Assembly (NCBI RefSeq): GCF_025147325.1
Contig: NZ_CP102262.1
Coordinates: 3,720,001 to 3,784,000 of the forward strand
Reading direction: 5' to 3'
DNA length: 64,000 nucleotides
From: Bacteroides stercoris ATCC 43183
GTDB taxonomy: Bacteria; Bacteroidota; Bacteroidia; Bacteroidales; Bacteroidaceae
In this document: positions 57,406 to 64,000 of the stretch, one piece after another
Layout of the letters: every line of letters starts with the position of its first letter
How positions within the stretch are numbered: position 1 is the first letter of the stretch
Position numbers and translations under genes: made by a program
The notes under the pieces: generated by a model
Told to the model about the DNA's origin: nothing
The model's input: only the letters and a program-made list of their open reading frames with translations
Database searches by the model: none

Positions 57406-59207
57406 TCGTAATGCACGATGCACCTCTTTTTTGTTCATCACTATACAAATCTGTTCATTTTCTTTAAGCTGCGATAATTCGAAGATTTCTTTGATTTATG
57501 TGTCTCCAGCATCTAAATAAAGCGACAGTAAGTTCATAAAACCATCCAATCAGCCATTTCGTATCTTCTTTTGTCAGTTTTGCACACATTTTTTTTATAT
57601 TGAAGGCAATGGCTAGGAAGGCAAAGTCCATGAAGACCTTGTCCTTTCCAAAATGTCGGAAACGTTTGTAGTTCATATTGTTTTTAATTTGTCCGAACAC
57701 GGCCTCCGGTTCTATGCATCTCTGCCCTCTGTGTTTCAGTCCTTTCTCAGAGCAGAGCAGTTCTTTGGCTCTCCGCTTGTATTGTCTAAGCCTATGATTC
57801 AGTTCTATCGTCCTGTTTCCTTTTGCTTTAAAACAGCGGCATCGCAGGGGACAACCTTCACACCTGACAGCTCTGTACCGTGCATTTTCGCTGACATATC
57901 CGGATGCGGTTTTCACATTCCTGGTGCCTATCCTCCGCATCCTTTGCCCCATAGGGCAGATGCAGAAGTCATGTTCTTCATTGTAGTAGAAGTTTTCGGC
58001 CTTGAACGGGGCCGGTTTGAATCTCGGCCGCTGCTCCATGTGGAAATAGTTGTACTTTACGTAGGCTTCCATGCCGTTTTCGGACATGAAGCGGTAATTC
58101 TCTTCGGAGCCATAGCCGGAATCAGCAACCACCGTATGGGCCATCCGTTCATACCTGTTTGAAAAAGATTGCAGGAAAGGAATCAGGGTCAGTGTATCCG
58201 TAGGGTTCGGGAAGAGTGCAAAATCGGTGATGAACTGATTTTCGGTGCCGATTTGAAGGTTGTAACCGGGCTTCGTCTGTCCGTTGCGCATGGCATCCTC
58301 CTTCATTCTCATAAAAGTAGCGTCCTTGTCCGTCTTGGAATAGGAATTCCTCTCTTGCAGTGTTTCCAGATGGCAGTCGTATTCCTGCAGTTTGTCCCTG
58401 TGTTCTTCCAGTTCCTTCAGCTGTTTGCGTTTCTTTTTCAGTTCAGTCTTTTCCTCTTTCGCGGATGGCTCGGAAACCTGTTCCAGTGCATGACGCAATT
58501 CTCCTGCCATTTCAGTCAGCATGGCCGGAGTGAACTCAACTTCCTCATTGTTCTCTGATGACTTCTCCTGAGCAATGACATCGTCTATCTGCCCTAACAG
58601 GACATGTATCTTCTTCATCAGGCGTTCACGGTTCCGCTCAACCGTTTTTCGCCAGACGAAAGTGTACTTGTTGGCTTTGGATTCGAGCTTTGTCCCGTCA
58701 ATATATTCCACATTCAGGCTGATGAAGCCTTTGGAAGAGAGAAGAAGTACGGTTTGCGTAAACACTTCGTTAATTTCCTTCTTCACCCGGTTGCGGAAAC
58801 GGTTGATGGTAATGAAATCCGGTTTCTCATATCCGGCCAGCCAGATATAATGGATGTCACGGTGAAGGAGTTTTTCAATTTTCCGGCAGGAGTAGATGTT
58901 GTTCATATAGGCATACAGAATGACCTTGAGCATCATCTTGGGGTGGTAAGGGCTGCGACCGCATTCCTTATACAGTTTTCTGAAACTTTCAAGATTCAAG
59001 CCCTCAACCAGGGCGTCAACCATGCGCACCGGATCGTTTTCTGCAATATCCTCATCAATTCTTTGAGGAAAAAGAACGGTTTGGTTGGGATTGTAAGGAC
59101 GAAAATGTATCTTTGTCATAGTAAAGAACTTATGCTTAAAGATACAAAATCTTTAGGTAATAACAAAGCCCCAGCTTGTGAAAGTCGGGGCTTTGTGCGT
59201 AAAAAAC
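57406..59207 (-). mobile_element. IS1182-like insertion sequence
   Basis: 1802 bp between direct repeats AGAAGGTGTG (57396-57405 and 59208-59217). Ends share imperfect inverted repeats (TAATGCACgatGCaCC / TACGCACaaaGCccC). The target is the stem of a terminator, a preference known for IS1182 relatives. One transposase gene and an internal terminator (59165-59194). Confidence 0.82.
57464..59119 (-). CDS. IS1182-family transposase
   Basis: 551 residues. DUF772-type N-terminus (FRPYNPNQTVLFPQRIDEDI, HPKMMLKVILYAYMNNIYSC), catalytic Asp in NVEYIDGTKLESKANKYTFV, VVADSGYGSEENYRFM, a Cys-rich insert (RAVRCEGCPLRCRCFKAKGN), and the C-terminal EPEAVFGQIKNNMNYKRFRH with the catalytic Glu. Full length. 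Confidence 0.93.
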   Translation of the reverse strand: MTKIHFRPYNPNQTVLFPQRIDEDIAENDPVRMVDALVEGLNLESFRKLYKECGRSPYHPKMMLKVILYAYMNNIYSCRKIEKLLHRDIHYIWLAGYEKPDFITINRFRNRVKKEINEVFTQTVLLLSSKGFISLNVEYIDGTKLESKANKYTFVWRKTVERNRERLMKKIHVLLGQIDDVIAQEKSSENNEEVEFTPAMLTEMAGELRHALEQVSEPSAKEEKTELKKKRKQLKELEEHRDKLQEYDCHLETLQERNSYSKTDKDATFMRMKEDAMRNGQTKPGYNLQIGTENQFITDFALFPNPTDTLTLIPFLQSFSNRYERMAHTVVADSGYGSEENYRFMSENGMEAYVKYNYFHMEQRPRFKPAPFKAENFYYNEEHDFCICPMGQRMRRIGTRNVKTASGYVSENARYRAVRCEGCPLRCRCFKAKGNRTIELNHRLRQYKRRAKELLCSEKGLKHRGQRCIEPEAVFGQIKNNMNYKRFRHFGKDKVFMDFAFLAIAFNIKKMCAKLTKEDTKWLIGWFYELTVALFRCWRHINQRNLRIIAA

Positions 59208-59238
59208 AGAAGGTGTGCATTTTGACACACCTTCTTTT
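59208..59238 (+). terminator. terminator regenerated at the IS1182 target
   Basis: Stem AGAAGGTGTG / CACACCTTCT with an 8-nt loop, followed by TTTT. Its left half is duplicated as the IS target repeat. Confidence 0.8.
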
Positions 59239-59268
59239 CGTTAATGGCCTTACCAAATCCTTTTAACT

Positions 59269-59970
59269 ATGATTGACTCACAGTATATCTTTCCGGCAAT
59301 ACTTTCTGCCCTGACAATTCTGGCAACGGTACTGAATTTTACAGCACATTTTTCGAATGGTGAGTATCTTTCGTGGAAAGCATTCAACAGAATATCACTT
59401 GCTACCCTTCTCTCCATGACCGTGTGTATTTTCGCCTGGATGATTCACTCACGGGCAGGGATGCTATCATCGCTTCAATTAGTAGAAAATAATCTGGGAA
59501 ATATGGCGCTGATACTTCTGGGAAGCATGTTTGTCGTATATCAAGAGTTTATATTGTTCAAGAATGTGCTGTCCTGGATAGGACGTAAAGCAGTGCCTAT
59601 GGATTTAAGCTATTCCTTATACGCTATTCTTGTTCCATTGGTAGTGATGATTATCAAAATCCCATTCAACAGTCCGCTGGATATGTTTCCCAAGAATAAT
59701 ATATGGGGAGCGTTATGTTTCGACTTCGGCTTCTGGCACTTTATGACGGCACTTTCACTGGTATATGCCGTTATTATGATTGTCATTCAATTCATCCAGT
59801 TCGTTACCGCGCTACGGCAGAGCGGTAAACGTCTTCTATCGGTATGTGTAATCTATTTCCCGGTAATGTTTTCCTTATTCATATTGTCGATGTATGCTGT
59901 AATAGGAGTGGTGCTCCTCTTCATCATAAAATTTGCATTGAGTGTCATGGAAGAGAATAGCAGGAAATAA
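59269..59970 (+). CDS. polytopic membrane protein of unknown function
   Basis: 233 residues, about six membrane segments (FPAILSALTILATVLNF; ISLATLLSMTVCIFAWMI; MALILLGSMFVVYQEFILF; YSLYAILVPLVVMIIKI; MTALSLVYAVIMIVIQFI; MFSLFILSMYAVIGVVLLFI). The chromosomal flank gene of the att locus: its first 165 bp are duplicated at 41864-42028. No family recognised. Confidence 0.75.
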   Translation: MIDSQYIFPAILSALTILATVLNFTAHFSNGEYLSWKAFNRISLATLLSMTVCIFAWMIHSRAGMLSSLQLVENNLGNMALILLGSMFVVYQEFILFKNVLSWIGRKAVPMDLSYSLYAILVPLVVMIIKIPFNSPLDMFPKNNIWGALCFDFGFWHFMTALSLVYAVIMIVIQFIQFVTALRQSGKRLLSVCVIYFPVMFSLFILSMYAVIGVVLLFIIKFALSVMEENSRK

Positions 59971-59982
59971 ATTAAATAAAGG

Positions 59983-60615
59983 TTACTCTATATACATCAA
60001 ACATCTATTATCCTTCTTTTTAAAACGCTTCAACCGTTCCAGCTTCTCGCTTTCACTTTCCTTGGCAGGAAACGTTACCTGGCCGGTGTCCTTGTTATAA
60101 TCGTATAATTCCCGTGCAGGAATCACATAAACTTGCTCCGGAGCATCATTAACCCATCCAAAGCCAAAAACGTAAAACAGACTTTTTATCGGACGGTTCA
60201 GTTGGTTAATATTCATATATACCTCGTACTTCTCAATATCCTTCCTGTCAAGATAAAATCCAACTTTACTTCTCCATTTACATTCTACGGCTATTATCTC
60301 TCCGACCTTATAAATCCTGCTCCTATCTACAGCACATTCCAATAACAAATCCGGAGATGAAGAAGACAGAGGCCGGTATCCCTCAACATATTTATCACCT
60401 CGCCAATCCAGAAGCCGCCAGAATATTTTTCCTGTATCCAAGTCGGAACATCCATCTTTACTGATATTAGAATTTTTCACAACCCACTCTTCAAACCTGT
60501 CTCCCCAATATTTATTCTTGTTCCTTTCTTTAAAGTATTGAAAGGTGTCCATGAACCGATATTGAAAAACATTCACACAGTCATCTATAAACCTATTTAA
60601 TATTTTCATTGTCAT
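59983..60615 (-). CDS. PD-(D/E)XK-like nuclease-fold protein
   Basis: 210 residues (MKILNRF start at 60609 possible). NKYWGDRFEEWVV near the start supplies the first Glu of nuclease folds. LSSSSPDLLLEC (Asp89) and GEIIAVECKWRSKVGF (Glu111-x-Lys113) make the D..ExK core, then a strand-helix ending in VYVIPARELYDYN. Resembles restriction-endonuclease-like (Mrr/DUF) proteins. Convergent with the membrane-protein gene; no methylase nearby. Confidence 0.72.
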   Translation of the reverse strand: MTMKILNRFIDDCVNVFQYRFMDTFQYFKERNKNKYWGDRFEEWVVKNSNISKDGCSDLDTGKIFWRLLDWRGDKYVEGYRPLSSSSPDLLLECAVDRSRIYKVGEIIAVECKWRSKVGFYLDRKDIEKYEVYMNINQLNRPIKSLFYVFGFGWVNDAPEQVYVIPARELYDYNKDTGQVTFPAKESESEKLERLKRFKKKDNRCLMYIE

Positions 60616-60904
60616 AACAAACTGCTTCTATATCATTATTCATCATCTATGAAGGTGTTTCAGGGAGCTTCATTATCTCGGTACAGATGTGGCTCGCAAT
60701 AAACCACCTGCAAAAATAAAGTAATATTTATTTCAAACAAATATTTACAAATAAAGAATAAGCATTCTTGATTACAAAAGCACAAAACAAACACCCAAAT
60801 AAAAAATCAGACTTTTTTCTGTTTTTCCCAATTCTTTCCAGATTCCTTTCCCATCTTTGCAATACGAAAACAAATAAAGTATTAATCATTAAAAATAAAG
60901 AAGT

Positions 60905-61342
60905 ATGAAAAAGTTTATTATGATGTTAGTTTGTATGTTTGCAGTGCACACAATGGTAATGGCAGATAACGATAGACCGATACAGGTAAACCAGTTACCG
61001 GCAAAAGCGCAGACATTTATCAAGACTTATTTCAAAAACCATAAAGTGGCATTAGCCAAAATGGAATCGGGAGTATTCTACAAAAGCTATGATGTAGTCT
61101 TTACAAATGGAGAGAAAGTAGAATTCGATAAAGCGGGAGAGTGGAAGGAAGTGCGGTGCAGACAAAGTGAAGTTCCCGCACAAGTTGTACCGGAAGCAAT
61201 CCGTAATTATGTAAAGACCAACTATCCGGATGCAAGAATTCTCGAAATAGAATTCGATCATAATGAATATGAGATAAAATTGTCCAATCGTTGGGAAATT
61301 ACATTCGACTCTCAAATGAGAGTAATCGATATCGACGATTGA
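60905..61342 (+). CDS. PepSY-like (DUF2874) periplasmic protein
   Basis: 145 residues with a signal peptide (KFIMMLVCMFAVHTMVMA). Two PepSY-like repeats: LPAKAQTFIKTYFKNHKVAL with VVFTNGEKVEFDKAGEWKEV, and VPEAIRNYVKTNYPDARILE with IKLSNRWEITFDSQMRVIDI. Typical small Bacteroides periplasmic protein, possibly a protease inhibitor or envelope sensor. A terminator follows at 61387-61426. Confidence 0.88.
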   Translation: MKKFIMMLVCMFAVHTMVMADNDRPIQVNQLPAKAQTFIKTYFKNHKVALAKMESGVFYKSYDVVFTNGEKVEFDKAGEWKEVRCRQSEVPAQVVPEAIRNYVKTNYPDARILEIEFDHNEYEIKLSNRWEITFDSQMRVIDIDD

Positions 61343-61386
61343 CAATGCCTGCCCTCAAAACATTAGGGATTAAAATACAAGAGTAC

Positions 61387-61426
61387 AAAAACAGTTGTTC
61401 GAGTAAACTCCGAACAACTGTTTTTG
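61387..61426 (+). terminator. rho-independent terminator
   Basis: Stem AAAACAGTTGTTCG / CGAACAACTGTTTT with a 10-nt loop and a T-rich tail; 45 bp after the PepSY-like gene. Confidence 0.88.
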
Positions 61427-61612
61427 TTTAAAAGCCCCATATATATCAATCGGCAGATTATCAGCTCTTTTGAGAGCAAATAACACATTATTTAATATCT
61501 GCTCTCAAAACATTCCGTACATCATGAAAAATAAATGCCGCAATAAAGAATATAAACACTTTATTTTTATACTTTTACACTCATTAAATAGCAAATTCAA
61601 ATTATATAAACG

Positions 61613-63034
61613 ATGGATAATTCAACTAATAATAAAAACATATTCCAGTCGGAACTGCCTTGTGAAAAGAAAAACGGACACAGCATAATCCAAGAATTCA
61701 TAAACAACTACCCTTACGGTGTCCAGGACTTAATAAAATTGCTCGAATGTGGTTATCAAATTACTTATGAAGATAGAAAAATCATGAAAGAGCAGTTCCC
61801 CACCGACACCTATAAATATTATGCTACTTTCTCCAGGTTAGCATTCAAATTGTATCAGGAAGGGCATGTTGAACTAATAACAACTCTAATTACTTCCGGA
61901 GTGGACCTTTCAGGAACAATTTATACGATTGAAGCATTACTTTCCAACAAACCCGAGTATTTCAGTTTTCAAACCAATGTATGGGTATGTATCGCTAATA
62001 ACGCAATAACCCATTACAAAAATCATTGGATATTTTGTGAGGCAGCACTCAAACAAAGCGGTAAATGGGAAGAGGTTTACAAGGCAGAGTCATTCCTAAG
62101 AAAACACAACAAATTAGATAAAAATGAAATCATAGCATGGAAGAAACCTAAAGAATACAAAATATTAAAGCTGCTCTATCCTCAATTGCAAGTACCGGCT
62201 GTCCGTTTCTTAGAAGAAGACGAACAGCTCGACCCTTACCAAACGGCCATCTCCCTCTTTCATAAAACCGAACTGTCAGATATGTTGGAAACATTAAGCA
62301 TAAGTATAGAGAAAGAACGTCCGGTTTGGGGATATCATCACATAGCCGGTGCTACTGCTGAAGAGAAAATCAATACACTATGGCATACATTTCCCCACGA
62401 AGAATTCCTTGAGGCATTGTTTTACCTCGCTGATCACAAACCCTCTTCTTCCATTCTCAACCTACTGATAAAAGAGGAAGCTAATGAAATTAGAGATGCC
62501 ATACACGCCCCCAATACACTTCACAAGTTACAAACAGGGCTGGAAGTAGGAAGAATATATCATCCGGAGTTTCTACTTCTATTATGGGAGTTAGGATACA
62601 GGCACAAAAAAACGGAAGATTGGCAAAAAGACAATAGCCTGACAAATACTACGAAAATGAGGCTTTATTGTTTAGACAAACTATTCGACAATACACTAAA
62701 CATCGATTTAAAAGAAATATTAACTAGTAGTATTATCCAGGCAGTGTGCCTGATTGAAGACATCAGGAACAACCGCATTACTTTTACCAATCATCCTAAT
62801 TGGAAATCACGTATAAACAGTATACGCAGTGCATCCAATCATCCCTTAAATAATTATTGGGGATACATTGATATGGCTTTAGATAATTTCCATACAAAAG
62901 AAGGCCAAAGCATGAGAACGTATCTATGCCAGAAAGAACCGGGAATCAAGCTTGATAATAAAGAGGAGACTATTGTAAAAGAGACAAACCTTTATAAGGC
63001 ATTGACTATTTTATATCCGGATATTTATAATTAA
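61613..63034 (+). CDS. protein of unknown function
   Basis: 473 residues, soluble, largely helical, with no signal peptide. Segments VQDLIKLLECGYQITYEDRK, YYATFSRLAFKLYQEGHVEL, LEALFYLADHKPSSSILNLL and VGRIYHPEFLLLLWELGYRH suggest repeated helical pairs, perhaps ankyrin- or HEAT-like; no clear repeat consensus. Codon usage and length support a real gene. I do not recognise the family. Confidence 0.6.
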   Translation: MDNSTNNKNIFQSELPCEKKNGHSIIQEFINNYPYGVQDLIKLLECGYQITYEDRKIMKEQFPTDTYKYYATFSRLAFKLYQEGHVELITTLITSGVDLSGTIYTIEALLSNKPEYFSFQTNVWVCIANNAITHYKNHWIFCEAALKQSGKWEEVYKAESFLRKHNKLDKNEIIAWKKPKEYKILKLLYPQLQVPAVRFLEEDEQLDPYQTAISLFHKTELSDMLETLSISIEKERPVWGYHHIAGATAEEKINTLWHTFPHEEFLEALFYLADHKPSSSILNLLIKEEANEIRDAIHAPNTLHKLQTGLEVGRIYHPEFLLLLWELGYRHKKTEDWQKDNSLTNTTKMRLYCLDKLFDNTLNIDLKEILTSSIIQAVCLIEDIRNNRITFTNHPNWKSRINSIRSASNHPLNNYWGYIDMALDNFHTKEGQSMRTYLCQKEPGIKLDNKEETIVKETNLYKALTILYPDIYN

Positions 63035-63129
63035 ATCATACTTATAAATACCGCTCCCCTTTACTAAAAAAAGAAGAATCCCGGAAGAACATGATATTCG
63101 GACAAAGATTGAATAGCGTAAGCAATCTA

Positions 63130-63603
63130 CTATTCGCAACGGCAATAAGTATTTGCACCGCACGTACAACGGGGCAATAGTTGCTCGCTCAACTCATCGC
63201 GATAGAACTCGTACAGTTGCCGATACATTGTTTCATAGAGGGTTTCTATTTGTTGTTCCTGTTCACTCTCGCTTTGAAAACGATTTTTAAAAGGGTCTTC
63301 AAAGTTAAAATGCACCTGCCGTTTGGCATTGAGGGTGAGGAAGCTCAGTTCTTCCTCAGCTTCTTTACACAGGGTAACAACATAGTCCCATGACCGATGC
63401 GCATATGCTCCGACACCGGAAGGCTTTTTACGCGATATGCCGTAACCGTTTTGCTCCATCACATCGCATACGACATCGGGAACGCAATTTCCTTCCATAA
63501 CTCCTGCCGTAGAAATATTCATTCCTCTGCCAAATGTGTGCAGGAGTTCTTGTGCGATACGGCTGCGGCACGCATCCTTATTACTTATTAATAATATGTC
63601 CAT
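63130..63603 (-). CDS. ArsC/low-molecular-weight phosphatase-like protein
   Basis: 157 residues. LMW-PTP/arsenate-reductase fold: ILLISNKDACRSRIAQELLH in place of the C(x)5R loop, ISTAGVM, SGVGAYAHRSWDYVVTLCKE and HFNFEDPF (general-acid loop). The usual nucleophile Cys aligns with Ser7; Cys12-Arg13 remain. A Cys-rich C-terminus (PRCTCGANTYCRC) is added. Phosphatase or reductase activity is thus uncertain. 6 bp downstream of msrB on the same strand. Confidence 0.75.
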   Translation of the reverse strand: MDILLISNKDACRSRIAQELLHTFGRGMNISTAGVMEGNCVPDVVCDVMEQNGYGISRKKPSGVGAYAHRSWDYVVTLCKEAEEELSFLTLNAKRQVHFNFEDPFKNRFQSESEQEQQIETLYETMYRQLYEFYRDELSEQLLPRCTCGANTYCRCE

Positions 63604-63609
63604 TGTGTG

Positions 63610-64000
63610 TTATTTTACCAGTTCTAAATATTCACCATATCCTTCTGCCTGCATCTTCTCTTTAGGGATAAAGCGCAAAGAGGCGCTGTTGATGCAATAA
63701 CGCAATCCGCCTTTATCGGCAGGACCATCTGTAAAGACATGTCCCAAATGGGCATCACCTGTTTTGCTACGGACTTCCGTACGTACCATTCCGTGAGTAG
63801 TATCTGCTTTCTCCTGAATCAGCTTGCGGTCAATCGGCTTGGAGAAACTGGGCCATCCGCAACCGGAATCGAACTTATCGGTAGAGACGAACAAAGGCTC
63901 ACCCGTAGTAATATCCACATAGATGCCCGGACGGTGTTCATCCCAGTAGGCATTACGGAAAGGCGGTTCGGTGGCATTTTTCTGGGTAACGGCATACTGT
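63610..64000 (-). CDS. msrB: peptide-methionine (R)-S-oxide reductase, partial
   Basis: C-terminal 129 residues; the 5' end is outside the window. MsrB domain: [71 protein letters not shown] and [12 protein letters not shown], with the catalytic Cys in [11 protein letters not shown]. Zinc CxxC pairs are absent, so it is the zinc-free type. Reduces Met-R-sulfoxide in proteins. It may be fused to MsrA upstream, as is frequent in Bacteroides. Confidence 0.92.
   Translation of the reverse strand, partial: QYAVTQKNATEPPFRNAYWDEHRPGIYVDITTGEPLFVSTDKFDSGCGWPSFSKPIDRKLIQEKADTTHGMVRTEVRSKTGDAHLGHVFTDGPADKGGLRYCINSASLRFIPKEKMQAEGYGEYLELVK

Overview
The window is Bacteroides/Phocaeicola-like DNA. It carries a complete Wzx/Wzy capsule locus headed by a UpxY antiterminator behind an invertible promoter. 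Promoters fit the Bacteroidetes TTTG / TAnnTTTG pattern, Shine-Dalgarno sites are mostly weak, and PRTRC genes and ISAon1, IS1182 and IS4-type insertion sequences are present. No ribosomal or species marker is present, so the species is not assigned.

Region 1 (1-23806, genes leftward) is the capsule locus. From the promoter end it holds UpxY, a WecA-type initiating transferase, Wza, Wzc, a PHP tyrosine phosphatase, UDP-ManNAc dehydrogenase, a decayed gene, Wzx, Wzy, a glycosyltransferase, the UDP-L-FucNAc pathway (FnlA, FnlB, WbuC-like cupin, FnlC), another glycosyltransferase, three hexapeptide acyltransferases, an alpha/alpha-toroid protein, a WecG-type transferase and UDP-GlcNAc 2-epimerase. 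A decayed YjbH-like gene lies at the window edge. The promoter sits between 25-bp inverted repeats (22265-22289 and 22574-22598) next to a tyrosine recombinase, and faces away from the operon: capsule OFF in this molecule. Two acyltransferases are frameshifted at poly-G tracts that run into TAA, suggesting a second, slippage-based layer of variation.

Region 2 (about 24100-37850) is accessory mobile DNA without relaxase or transfer genes: DUF3945/DUF4099 proteins, topoisomerase III, a PRTRC cassette (E, C, F, B, ThiF), a NYN protein, small HTH proteins and a Toprim primase-like protein. ThiF looks like an E1, PRTRC B has an E2-like Cys motif and PRTRC C is ubiquitin-sized with a Gly end, so the cassette may perform protein conjugation. 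Two ~110-125-nt structured repeats with compensatory changes and three clusters of TGATGACATC-like repeats occur in this region.

Region 3 (38046-41421) is an AAA ATPase plus subtilase pair resembling the IetAS anti-phage system. Region 4 (41592-59238) contains two copies of a tRNA-3'-end-like att sequence and, between them, a satellite-like element: truncated DnaB, lipoprotein, DUF1643, XRE repressor, HU, DUF4406, Rep-like protein, P4-type primase/helicase, HTH and integrase. Its cargo (54249-57032) is a membrane protein, an ImmA/IrrE peptidase, a Beta-family protein and an sce7726-like PD-(D/E)XK protein, my best candidate for an undescribed system. Three insertion sequences have damaged this region.

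Region 5 (59269-64000) looks like ordinary chromosome: a membrane protein whose 5' end is duplicated at 41864, a nuclease-fold protein, a PepSY-like periplasmic protein, an unassigned protein, an ArsC/LMW-PTP-like protein and MsrB cut by the window edge.
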